This document shows, piece after piece, positions 1 to 4,701 of a stretch of DNA of 5,077 nucleotides. Below the pieces are notes generated by a model. It made no database searches and had not been told where the DNA came from. It saw only the letters and a program-made list of their open reading frames with translations. The position numbers and the translations under genes are program-made. Source of the stretch: Nitrososphaerales archaeon TH703 (GTDB lineage: Archaea; Thermoproteota; Nitrososphaeria; Nitrososphaerales; Nitrososphaeraceae); contig JAATVL010000241.1 of the NCBI GenBank assembly GCA_014523525.1, positions 1-5,077 on the forward strand, written 5' to 3'. Position 1 is the stretch's first letter. Each line of letters begins with the position of its first letter.

Positions 1-91
1 AGATATTAGGCTGGAATATAATATCCGTTTCTTTTCACAAATCAACTTCTGTTCCTACAGATAGTAATTATGTTGAGCATCATGCAATGGC

Positions 92-128
92 GGGTCTAAA
101 AATTGTGTCAATAACAATTCACACTCCC
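92..128 (+). repeat. 37-bp direct repeat, copy 1
   Basis: The first 20 bases, built on CTAAAAATTGTGTCA, match copy 2 (204-240) except at two positions. The centre is diverged and TTCACA recurs at the matching place. The last five bases no longer match, so this is the most degenerate copy. It lies in the same orientation as the other two. It may be the remnant of a mobile-element end or a dispersed regulatory repeat; neither can be decided from this window. Confidence 0.6.
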
Positions 129-203
129 TTGGTTTGAAACCAATATGTTAATTTAACGTATCATTTATTTTCTCCTGTTTATGAAATTTTAACTAGTCCA
201 AAT

Positions 204-240
204 GAGACTAAAAATTGTGTCAAAAATGGTTCACAAACGA
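204..240 (+). repeat. 37-bp direct repeat, copy 2
   Basis: This copy shares 30 of 37 bases with copy 3 (987-1023), including CTAAAAAT and the end TTCACAAACGA. Inside it, TTGTG and CACAA form a 5-bp inverted pair separated by 12 bases. It ends about 100 bases before the start of the exported-protein gene. With copy 3 it brackets that gene in direct orientation, 783 bases apart. Confidence 0.7.
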
Positions 241-246
241 CCAGGA

Positions 247-286
247 CTTCGATGATAAATTATATATTGTAGTACATCAGTCGAAG
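247..286 (+). promoter_or_regulatory. Inverted repeat / hairpin upstream of exported-protein gene
   Basis: CTTCGATGAT at 247-256 pairs with ATCA at 276-279 and TCGAAG at 281-286. This gives a 10-bp stem with one bulged G (280) and a 19-base AT-rich loop. It sits 25 bases before the TATA-like box of the gene at 340, where an archaeal operator or activator site would be expected. Because it lies upstream of the inferred transcription start, a DNA-level site is more likely than an mRNA leader structure. Function is unproven. Confidence 0.4.
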
Positions 287-310
287 AGTGTAATAGTCTA
301 ATCTGAAACT

Positions 311-318
311 TTTTAATA
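311..318 (+). promoter_or_regulatory. TATA-like box for 340-867
   Basis: TTTTAATA is centred 25-26 bases before the GTG at 340. That is the archaeal TATA-to-transcription-start distance, so the GTG is probably at or very near the mRNA 5' end. The same box is too close (about 16 bases) to the TTG at 331, which argues against that start. Confidence 0.5.
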
Positions 319-339
319 CCATGAATTTAATTGAACACA

Positions 340-867
340 GTGAAACATTTTCAGTTAATTGCTTTATTAACACTTCAAGCCCTTTTCCTAAGTTCCATGG
401 GTGTTCTTACCCTTAGTAAAAATGAAGGGTCTGGACAATATCCAGTTATTGACGGAATTAAATGCGATTCGACAGAACATTTTAATTTTCATTATCATGC
501 ACACCTTCATATTTTCATCAATGGTTCCTCATACTTGGTTCCGGGAGGGATTGGTATTAAAGCTCCTGATTGCATTTATTGGTTACACACACACGACTCT
601 TCAGGAATAATACATATAGAATCTCCAGAAAATAACACCTTCGAGCTAGGCCAATTCTTTGATATTTGGGGTCAGAAATTCAACAACAGTCAGATATTTG
701 ATTTTAAAGTTGATAACTCCACTGATAGAACCCTTACTGTTTACTTGAATGGGACCGCAATTAACCAAACCTCATATAGAGATATACCAATTGTTAATCA
801 CGAAGACATTGTCATTGTATATGGTGCGCCTCCGCCAGAAATTCCATCATATGGGTTTCAATACTAA
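340..867 (+). CDS. Exported histidine-rich conserved hypothetical protein
   Basis: A 175-residue protein of unknown function that is probably exported or membrane-anchored and active outside the cell. It opens with a short basic start and a hydrophobic segment of about 20 residues (IALLTLQALFLSSMGVLTL), a signal peptide or single membrane anchor. The mature part (numbered from the TTG at 331) has a dense histidine motif, HFNFHYHAHLHIF, at residues 50-62, then CIYWLHTHD at 81-89 and GIIHIESP at 92-99. A later conserved block is FELGQFFDIWGQ. C45 and C81 could form a disulfide. Similar HAHLHIF/WLHTHD/IHIESP proteins occur in archaea and actinobacteria as hypothetical proteins, as far as I recall. 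The clustered histidines suggest transition-metal binding, perhaps copper, but this is inference. GTG at 340 is preferred over TTG at 331, which directly follows a stop, because of the TATA spacing. The gene stands alone, convergent with 1083-1505. Confidence 0.85.
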   Translation: MKHFQLIALLTLQALFLSSMGVLTLSKNEGSGQYPVIDGIKCDSTEHFNFHYHAHLHIFINGSSYLVPGGIGIKAPDCIYWLHTHDSSGIIHIESPENNTFELGQFFDIWGQKFNNSQIFDFKVDNSTDRTLTVYLNGTAINQTSYRDIPIVNHEDIVIVYGAPPPEIPSYGFQY

Positions 868-951
868 GTAACGAGATTATAAGACTGCAAATTCCGAGTT
901 ATCCTTGTAATCATCTGGGCATGTATAGAAGATTAGTTAGATAATTTAGTT

Positions 952-976
952 ATGACATATTTATTTTGCGTGTCAT
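952..976. terminator. Inverted repeat between convergent genes
   Basis: ATGACA (952-957) and TGTCAT (971-976) are perfect 6-bp arms around a 13-base AT-rich loop. The repeat lies between the convergent ends of 340-867 and 1083-1505. A terminator role for either gene is possible, but the stem is short and no strong T-run follows, so it could be chance or a protein site. Confidence 0.2.
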
Positions 977-986
977 TTAAGCAATT

Positions 987-1023
987 GGGTCTAAAAATAG
1001 TGTTAAATTTGATTCACAAACGA
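987..1023 (+). repeat. 37-bp direct repeat, copy 3
   Basis: This copy begins GGGTCTAAAAAT and ends TTCACAAACGA, matching copy 2 at 30 of 37 positions. Sequence on both sides differs from the flanks of copies 1 and 2, so the repeat unit has defined edges. It lies downstream of the exported-protein gene, in the convergent intergenic space. Confidence 0.7.
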
Positions 1024-1082
1024 TGGCCCAATAGAATTAGTGGGTTCATATAGTTGAGTCTAGTAACTTATTTCCAGTCGCA

Positions 1083-1505
1083 TTAGCTCCACTCATATGC
1101 ATTTGCAGTGAATTCTTCGGAGGTCACCGAGCCAGCCACCTCTAGTACGATAATTTGACTGTTCATCCAAGATAGTTCCTGAGAATTAGTAAATCCAGTT
1201 ACAATGTTCAGACCTGTGATTTTACCATTTTCAAGTACTTTACTTTTTTCGTGTCCCCACCACATGAATTGCTCACCTTGCTCGGTCGTCGTCAAACAAC
1301 CATGCCAAGTCGCATCAATTATGCCATGAGGATATTTAGTCATTACACCCGAGCCAAGATTTTTACCACTCGGAAACCTTCCTATTCCTCTTATATCTGA
1401 TGTGAAGCTTACCTCAGTTGTTACTCCTTCAATAGGGTGAACCTTTGTTACTTTAAAACCCGTTACCTTGCCACTCTCCTCAAAGAGTTTGTCTCCGAGT
1501 ACCAT
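1083..1505 (-). CDS. Conserved hypothetical 140-residue protein
   Basis: A 140-residue soluble protein with no signal peptide or membrane segment. It is rich in glycine, in short alternating strand-like segments, and in aromatic residues, consistent with an all-beta barrel or sandwich. Marks include GDKLFEESGKVTGFKV (residues 4-19), TTEVSF (29-34), a central G-rich stretch with W67-H68-G69, MWWGHE (81-86) and a C-terminal ANAYEWS. The opening LGD.L.EE.GKVTG.KV, the strand pattern and the EW ending resemble a family of about 140-residue hypothetical proteins common in Nitrososphaeria, recalled from memory and not searched. No catalytic residues are recognisable and no function is assigned. The ATG at 1505 is supported by a TATA-like box about 25 bases upstream. 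The gene is divergent from the small ORF at 1563. Confidence 0.85.
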   Translation of the reverse strand: MVLGDKLFEESGKVTGFKVTKVHPIEGVTTEVSFTSDIRGIGRFPSGKNLGSGVMTKYPHGIIDATWHGCLTTTEQGEQFMWWGHEKSKVLENGKITGLNIVTGFTNSQELSWMNSQIIVLEVAGSVTSEEFTANAYEWS

Positions 1506-1525
1506 AACTAATTACCATGTTTAGG

Positions 1526-1534
1526 TTTTATGAA
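1526..1534 (-). promoter_or_regulatory. TATA-like box for 1083-1505
   Basis: Read on the minus strand this is TTCATAAAA, centred about 25 bases before the ATG at 1505. That spacing fits a leaderless transcript. On the plus strand the same AT-rich block lies about 33 bases before the ATG at 1563, so the two divergent genes may share or overlap promoter DNA. Confidence 0.45.
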
Positions 1535-1537
1535 GTT

Positions 1538-1549
1538 TGTTGTGCAACA
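1538..1549. promoter_or_regulatory. Short palindrome between divergent starts
   Basis: TGTTG and CAACA are perfect 5-bp arms around TG. The site lies between the ATG codons at 1505 (minus) and 1563 (plus), just outside the TATA-like box. A dimeric regulator could bind here and affect both genes. The element is short and may be chance. Confidence 0.25.
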
Positions 1550-1562
1550 GTACTTTAGAAAA

Positions 1563-1691
1563 ATGACTACAAAGGGAGTAAGTATTGACAAAATATCTAA
1601 ACTGCTAGATGTACTAGACAAGCACATTAAGGAAGAAAACTGCAGTCATACGCCTAAGGAACTTCTAAAAGAATACGAAAATTACGACTAG
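1563..1691 (+). CDS. Small hypothetical protein, 42 residues
   Basis: A 42-codon ORF with ATG start and TAG stop encoding a charged, soluble peptide (MTTKGVSIDKISKLLDVLDK and onward). It is predicted to be mostly helical: residues 8-24 form an amphipathic helix with leucine/isoleucine on one face, followed by a second helix rich in K and E around PKELLKEYENY. Good residue balance and an AT-rich promoter-like block 29-37 bases upstream support it. No family is recognised. It is divergent from 1083-1505. Its last 38 bases overlap a weak antisense ORF (1654-1836), and both are unlikely to be functional over the shared part. Confidence 0.45.
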   Translation: MTTKGVSIDKISKLLDVLDKHIKEENCSHTPKELLKEYENYD

Positions 1692-1836
1692 TTAAATAGA
1701 TAATAATTAAATTTATGGCGAGGTAATTTGCAATACCACTAGGGAAACCAAATTTTATTGCCAAAGGAAATGCACTGAACGGAAATCCTAAATAACTTGT
1801 TTGTGTCTCTATTGTTAATCTATGGCTCACCAACAA
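1654..1836 (-). pseudogene. Possible broken or small membrane-protein ORF
   Basis: A 60-codon minus-strand reading frame whose product has a membrane-like segment, GIANYLAINLIIIYL, after a GFPFSAFP motif. The combination of G(F/W)P(F/L).F followed by an N-L-rich hydrophobic helix recalls small one- or two-helix membrane proteins seen in many prokaryotes. Here the hydrophobic segment is cut short by a basic tail (TSRNFR) and a stop. The start codon lies inside the divergent gene at 1822, the frame runs through that gene's promoter, and the 3' end overlaps the 42-residue ORF. It may be a decayed remnant or simply chance coding. Low confidence. Confidence 0.2.
1788..1796 (+). promoter_or_regulatory. 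TATA-like box for 1822-2256
   Basis: CTAAATAAC is centred 30 bases before the ATG at 1822. No Shine-Dalgarno sequence precedes that ATG, so a leaderless or very short-leader transcript is likely. Confidence 0.4.
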
Positions 1837-2256
1837 CTTTTAAAACAGGAATCGTCTGTTTCTCAAATTCTAAGCAGCCATAAGAAGCAGTTAACGCAGA
1901 ATATCGAACAATGTACTCATTTGCCCCATACGGGTACGATTAATAAACAATCAAACCAAGAATCATCTATTTCCCAAATAATACGTACATATGGAAAACA
2001 GTTTAAACAGATTAGAAAGCAATACACCGACGGACTTGGAGGCAGATGCGTTATGGGTGTCATAATGTCTTATTACGGTTGGGACGGCAAATGCATCACT
2101 AACGCGGAAAGAAGATTATATGCTGCATTAGTTGCATTGAGACAAGCCGGCATCAGTAAAGAATTATTGATAGAGCTGAATGATTCTGGTGCGACATTCG
2201 ATGAGATAGCCGATTATCTGGACAGGAATTTTGGTTCGGCAAATAGCGATAGGTAG
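1822..2256 (+). CDS. Hypothetical protein with duplicated N-terminus
   Basis: A 144-residue soluble protein of unknown function in two parts. Residues 1-69 are polar, glutamine-rich and likely helical or coiled, and contain two copies of a 24-residue unit (9-32 and 46-69) sharing QESS(V/I)SQI and KQ. Residues 70-137 form a compact conserved-looking domain: GGRCVMGVIMSYYGWDGK (73-90), a helix with AERRLYAALVALRQAGIS, then ELNDSGATFDEIADYLDRN (118-136). The arrangement RC..G......GW followed by LND....F.EIAD.L resembles short hypothetical proteins in archaea, bacteria and phages with an LND...EIADW motif; this is recall, not a search. Two cysteines (C76, C91) are too few for a typical zinc site. 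The ATG is supported by an upstream TATA-like box. The gene appears monocistronic. Confidence 0.85.
   Translation: MAHQQLLKQESSVSQILSSHKKQLTQNIEQCTHLPHTGTINKQSNQESSISQIIRTYGKQFKQIRKQYTDGLGGRCVMGVIMSYYGWDGKCITNAERRLYAALVALRQAGISKELLIELNDSGATFDEIADYLDRNFGSANSDR
1846..2028 (+). repeat. Intragenic duplication in 1822-2256
   Basis: Bases 1846-1917 and 1957-2028 encode two related 24-residue segments, offset by exactly 111 bases (37 codons). The protein match (QESSxSQI, then KQ at the same spacing, ending near T32/T69) is clearer than the DNA match. That points to an old in-frame duplication kept under protein-level selection. Confidence 0.65.
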
Positions 2257-2269
2257 TCGTAGAACTAAT

Positions 2270-2282
2270 TCGACGCTGTCGA
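2270..2282 (+). terminator. Small hairpin after 1822-2256
   Basis: TCGAC and GTCGA form a 5-bp stem with a 3-base loop, starting 14 bases after the TAG stop. A moderately T-rich stretch (TAGTTTCTTACTTT) follows. It may help transcription termination, although archaeal terminators usually need only a T-run. Weak evidence. Confidence 0.25.
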
Positions 2283-2469
2283 CTAGTTTCTTACTTTCGG
2301 TCTGATCAAAATGCCGTTGAATAATTTAAAACGGGGCTTGAGTAGTAAGGTTCTAAAATTGCAATGCAGCATTATCAATCCCACCGAAGCCGAATAAAAT
2401 CTACAAATTTATGTTTTAAGAATAATCATGCAAATGTTATAAAAATGATAATTAAATCAGATATGAAAA

Positions 2470-2961
2470 TTATAAATTGACAAACTCTATGATTCTAGTA
2501 TGGGTATCAAATACAGCTATTGTTGCGTAAAATCCAAAGAACCATCCTTTAGCTGCACCTGGATTGACAACTATTGTCTTTCCAATCTTGTTACTGGCTT
2601 TTCTATGCGTGTGTCCATAAATAACGATATCATACTTTCCAGAATTGATTAAAAATTCTTTTTTTGATGAACTGGTACCATGATAAATAACAAGCTTCAT
2701 TCCATCATATACTGCTTCAAAAATCTCTCCTTTGAGTTCTCCATGTATCTTATTAAAGGCTGATGTTAGTCCAGGAATATCTGTATCATTGTTTCCCAAT
2801 ATACCGACAAGTTTGATACCTGCAAAAGATTCAACAGCGATTGGACTTACAAAATCGCCTGCATGCAGAACGATTTCCACTTGTCTATTATTAAATTCTT
2901 TAACAGCCTTCTGTATATTCTCAATGTTATCATGTGTATCCGATATTATTCCAATTTTCAT
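2470..2961 (-). CDS. MJ0936/YfcE-type metallophosphodiesterase
   Basis: A 163-residue cytoplasmic calcineurin-like phosphoesterase that hydrolyses phosphodiester bonds with two bound divalent metals, typically Mn or Ni in this family; the physiological substrate is unknown. All metal-site motifs are present in order: D8-x-H10 (IISDTHDN), GD with D36 (HAGDFVSP), GNND around N57-D59, H94 in YHG, and GHTH with H117 and H119. The conserved VNPGAA lies at 132-137. Length matches the archaeal MJ0936 class (about 165 residues), so the gene is intact. The frame can be extended upstream to 3024, but the added 21 residues are not family-like and would run through a clear TATA-like box. The ATG at 2961, giving MKIGIISDTH, is the better start. 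No neighbour suggests a pathway. It is the most housekeeping-like gene in the window. Confidence 0.95.
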   Translation of the reverse strand: MKIGIISDTHDNIENIQKAVKEFNNRQVEIVLHAGDFVSPIAVESFAGIKLVGILGNNDTDIPGLTSAFNKIHGELKGEIFEAVYDGMKLVIYHGTSSSKKEFLINSGKYDIVIYGHTHRKASNKIGKTIVVNPGAAKGWFFGFYATIAVFDTHTRIIEFVNL

Positions 2962-2982
2962 AATATCTGATAGACTAGTGCC

Positions 2983-2994
2983 TTTTAATATAAA
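2983..2994 (-). promoter_or_regulatory. TATA-like box for the phosphodiesterase
   Basis: On the minus strand the sequence reads TTTATATTAAAA, about 22-33 bases before the ATG at 2961. It is the strongest TATA-like element in the window. Its position fits a leaderless transcript starting at that ATG and rules against the upstream ATG at 3024. Confidence 0.6.
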
Positions 2995-3072
2995 GTCACG
3001 TTTAGTAATTCTATTCGGAATCAATATTGAGGGGCATACTGCCTTAAACTCTAAACTTTTACGCCTTACTGG

Positions 3073-3189
3073 ATGGGATTTTTAAAATGGATTACGTACA
3101 CTTGTGAGACTTCAAAAAAAGAAATTGAACTGCTGAATAGTAACGTAAATTCATACATGAGGCATTTCTTTATTAACCTAGTATATTGA
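3073..3189 (+). CDS. Possible 38-residue small protein
   Basis: A plus-strand ORF with ATG start and TGA stop, divergent from the phosphodiesterase. The product begins MGFLKWITYTCETSKKEIEL and ends in a hydrophobic tail (HFFINLVY). No motif, family or clear promoter is recognised; an AT-rich segment near 3042-3057 could serve weakly. It is long for chance only in relation to the very stop-rich surroundings, so confidence is low. The following 200 bases up to 3391 hold no supported feature. Confidence 0.2.
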   Translation: MGFLKWITYTCETSKKEIELLNSNVNSYMRHFFINLVY

Positions 3190-3391
3190 ATAAATTCTCG
3201 TCATTTGTTAACATTGTCTCTTGTGTTCCACCTTAAAGCATAGAAATTGATCTCATCGATAGATTCTTAAGAGCAAGATAATAATACTAATAATGAACAA
3301 TAATGAAACGAATCGATTGCTTATATCGTCATACCAACAAAAGTGGCAACTACACTATAGGATGTTCACCTAATTGAAGACTTTACAGTTT

Positions 3392-3547
3392 GTGACCTCC
3401 TTTATTCCTCAATCAAGGCAAAAGAGTAAATTCTGCGTGACGTGTTCGAATATGGCGACACAGATAGCATGCTTTGAGGTTGAAGACAATGTTACACTCA
3501 TAGAAAAATACTGCGATGTTTGTATTAGCAATATTAGAGAGCTTTAA
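3392..3547 (+). CDS. Small CxxC...CxxC zinc-ribbon protein
   Basis: A 51-residue protein, one of four small zinc-type proteins in the right half of the window. It has a basic N-terminus (SRQKSK) and FC15-V-T-C18, then a strand-rich middle (ATQIACFEVEDNVTLIEKY) and C41-D-V-C44 near the C-terminus. Four cysteines in two CxxC knuckles 22 residues apart are the signature of a zinc ribbon. Such mini-proteins usually bind nucleic acid or protein, but no partner is visible here. GTG at 3392 is used. TTG at 3374 would add six residues and directly follows a stop. The in-frame ATG at position 21 would destroy the first knuckle. A TATA-like CACTATAG lies at 3353-3360. Intact and free-standing; start uncertain. 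Confidence 0.6.
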   Translation: MTSFIPQSRQKSKFCVTCSNMATQIACFEVEDNVTLIEKYCDVCISNIREL

Positions 3548-3698
3548 TTCTTTATTCCAATTTTATCAAAGATGTAACATGAGCTAATGTGTCCAATTTT
3601 AAGATGAGGATTTTTGAATATTGAATTACCAACTTGTCATTTCTCAAAACGACATATCAGTGCCCTTTTAGGATATCAATACTAAAATTAATCTAAAA

Positions 3699-3824
3699 AT
3701 GCCTACAATAGATGAGCATATAATTCGATGTACTGAATGTGGAAGAGACCTAATAGTTAAAGATACTGTAAATAACGGTATAGCTTTCCTTAGCCATCTA
3801 AAGTTAGACCATGGAATAACTTAA
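3699..3824 (+). CDS. Mini C2H2 zinc-finger protein, 41 residues
   Basis: The protein carries almost only one zinc finger: RC11-T-E-C14-G, then an 18-residue spacer ending in AFLS, then H33-LKLD-H38. The C-x2-C ... H-x4-H order and the helix-like FLSHLKLDH segment match a C2H2 finger with a long spacer. Single-finger proteins of this size are known in archaea and are thought to bind DNA, RNA or protein; this one's target is unknown. The ATG lies in an AT-rich promoter-like region, with CTTTTAGG near 3665-3672 about 30 bases upstream. The start is further supported because no alternative leaves room before the CxxC. It is followed after 79 bases by the convergent zinc-ribbon gene 3904-4092. Confidence 0.65.
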   Translation: MPTIDEHIIRCTECGRDLIVKDTVNNGIAFLSHLKLDHGIT

Positions 3825-3903
3825 CCTGCCTCAACGTATGAGTATGACTAAAAGCAAAGGTAGAGTTAATGGTAGACAAGAATTACAAGATATTGTTTAA
3901 TTT

Positions 3904-4092
3904 TCAGAATGTTTCAGGTCCGGACCAGTCCATATAATCATCAGGTGAATAATCGTTTTTATGTCCCCTTGAACACACATGTGAAGTAGTAGAATTAGGA
4001 TTTAATTTGGAACCTTTTTTGGTATCTTCAGATATATAAACACCGGGAAACACTTCACCACAGTTCTTGCATTTTAACATCAGCATAGGCAT
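3904..4092 (-). CDS. Small CxxC...CxxxH zinc-ribbon protein, 62 residues
   Basis: The protein starts with CKNCGEVFPGVYI (C8-x2-C11), has a polar linker, and then H38-V-C40-SRG-H44-KNDYSPDDYMDW. Three cysteines plus H44 (or H38) make a four-ligand zinc site. In similar archaeal mini-ribbons I recall a second CxxC at this place, so the CSRGH variant, with histidine one step further on, is a small departure. The acidic/aromatic tail (YSPDDYMDW) resembles those relatives. Function is unknown. Three near starts are possible (M1, M3, M5; 4092, 4086 or 4080). The furthest is given, though M5 (MLKCKNC) is equally family-like. AT-rich sequence (TTTAAAAC) lies directly upstream. Convergent with 3699-3824. 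Confidence 0.8.
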   Translation of the reverse strand: MPMLMLKCKNCGEVFPGVYISEDTKKGSKLNPNSTTSHVCSRGHKNDYSPDDYMDWSGPETF

Positions 4093-4436
4093 TTGTTTTA
4101 AACTAACTCATTTACAATGTCAATACTATTAATATCTAACTACGCTAATTTTCAAATAAAAACTAATTAACTGTCACCAATCGTCGGCAGTATCATATGT
4201 CGATCAGATATACTCGTTATTCACTACTAGTATCACTAAAACTTTATCATTTTTTAGGAGGATTAACGATAATTCAGAGTTAGCCATCGATACTTTAGAC
4301 CCATCTGAATAATCAGACTAATCCCCTTGCCCGAATCAATCGTCACACCATGTTTAGACTAATCTTCCATAATCCCGCTTTAATTAGATGACGAAAATGT
4401 AAATATCAAAAATAACTGAACCCACTTACCAGCAAA

Positions 4437-4458
4437 GGTTCAAATCCCACCTACTCCA
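4437..4458 (+). other. tRNA 3'-end fragment, probable integration-site remnant
   Basis: The 22 bases comprise the 3' part of a tRNA gene: GG before the T-loop TTCAAAT, the 3' T-stem strand CCCAC, an acceptor strand CTACTCC and discriminator A. Immediately upstream the match stops. The five bases before the loop (AAAGG) pair with CCCAC at only two positions, where an intact tRNA would need GTGGG. No matching acceptor 5' strand (GGAGTAG) occurs in the window. A clean 3' fragment of this kind is typical of the att site left by a tRNA-specific integrase. By that geometry the element lies to the left and the intact tRNA beyond the window. A chance match or old decayed tRNA is possible. Confidence 0.6.
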
Positions 4459-4635
4459 TTATACTGACACAAAATATTATTATTTTTATAAATCAGTGCT
4501 CTTTAAGTGCCAATTTTGTTCCAAATCCCTCCCAGTTCATACCGAAAACAATTATTAAACATCAGTCACGCCTGTAGTTATTTGTATACTAGATATAGGA
4601 GAGATTACCTAATTATTAATACTAGTAGATATATA

Positions 4636-4653
4636 ATGAATATTTTAATTCAT
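4636..4653. promoter_or_regulatory. Inverted repeat upstream of the B-box-like gene
   Basis: ATGAAT and ATTCAT are perfect 6-bp arms around ATTTTA, ending 48 bases before the ATG at 4702. The position suits an operator or the promoter itself of that gene. No clear TATA box is seen at the standard distance from 4702, so the real transcription start may lie near this element. Confidence 0.3.
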
Positions 4654-4701
4654 GACAACAATCGTTTCTTGATGATGTCTTACGCATGGTGCTTCTAAGC
4701 A

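Larger units (their letters stand above)
1..339. other. Left intergenic region with repeats
   Basis: No convincing gene is seen here. A plus-strand frame is open from the window edge to a TGA at 135-137 and could be the last 44 codons of a gene starting outside. It has no recognisable motif and contains a non-coding-looking repeat copy, so it is not called. The region holds two copies of a 37-bp direct repeat, one long-arm inverted repeat and the promoter of the gene that starts at 340. These are listed separately. Confidence 0.5.
4093..4701. other. Long intergenic region around a tRNA fragment
   Basis: No convincing gene. A 63-codon GTG-started frame (4507-4698) is rich in rare combinations of S, Y, R and I, has no motif and no promoter, and is rejected. 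The stretch does hold a tRNA 3'-end fragment (4437-4458), a palindrome TCTGA-ATAA-TCAGA (4304-4317), two copies of AGACTAATC (4315-4323 and 4356-4364) and an inverted repeat before the last gene (4636-4653). An AGGAGG at 4256-4261 has no start codon at a suitable distance. Confidence 0.5.

Noticed and set aside
92..240. Copies 1 and 2 of the 37-bp repeat considered as a CRISPR array
   Set aside because: Only two copies lie near each other, they are strongly diverged, the spacer is 75 bases, and no cas gene is present.
401..610. 69-codon plus-strand frame inside the exported-protein gene
   Set aside because: It is an out-of-frame shadow of 340-867, which has a signal peptide, conserved motifs and a promoter.
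2311..2397. 28-codon ORF starting MPLNNLKRG
   Set aside because: Too short to separate from chance, and no motif or promoter was found.
2962..3024. 21-residue N-terminal extension of the phosphodiesterase
   Set aside because: The family starts at MKIGIISDTH, and the extension would cross the strongest TATA-like box in the window.
2732..3085. 117-codon plus-strand frame opposite the phosphodiesterase
   Set aside because: It is antisense to a complete metallophosphodiesterase with all catalytic motifs. Its translation is low-complexity S/L/I-rich and it has no promoter.
3838..3900. 20-codon ORF between the C2H2 gene and the minus-strand ribbon gene
   Set aside because: Very short and featureless, in the convergent gap between two better-supported genes.
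4256..4261. AGGAGG, a perfect Shine-Dalgarno-like word
   Set aside because: No ATG, GTG or TTG opening a usable frame lies 5-12 bases downstream. The other genes here appear leaderless.
4437..4458. Complete tRNA gene, possibly intron-containing
   Set aside because: The T-stem pairs at only two positions with the adjacent upstream bases, and no 5' acceptor strand complementary to CTACTCC is found in the window.
4507..4698. 63-codon GTG-started frame before the B-box-like gene
   Set aside because: Unnatural composition, no motif, no promoter, and it spans an inverted repeat. Being in phase with the next gene has a one-in-three chance.
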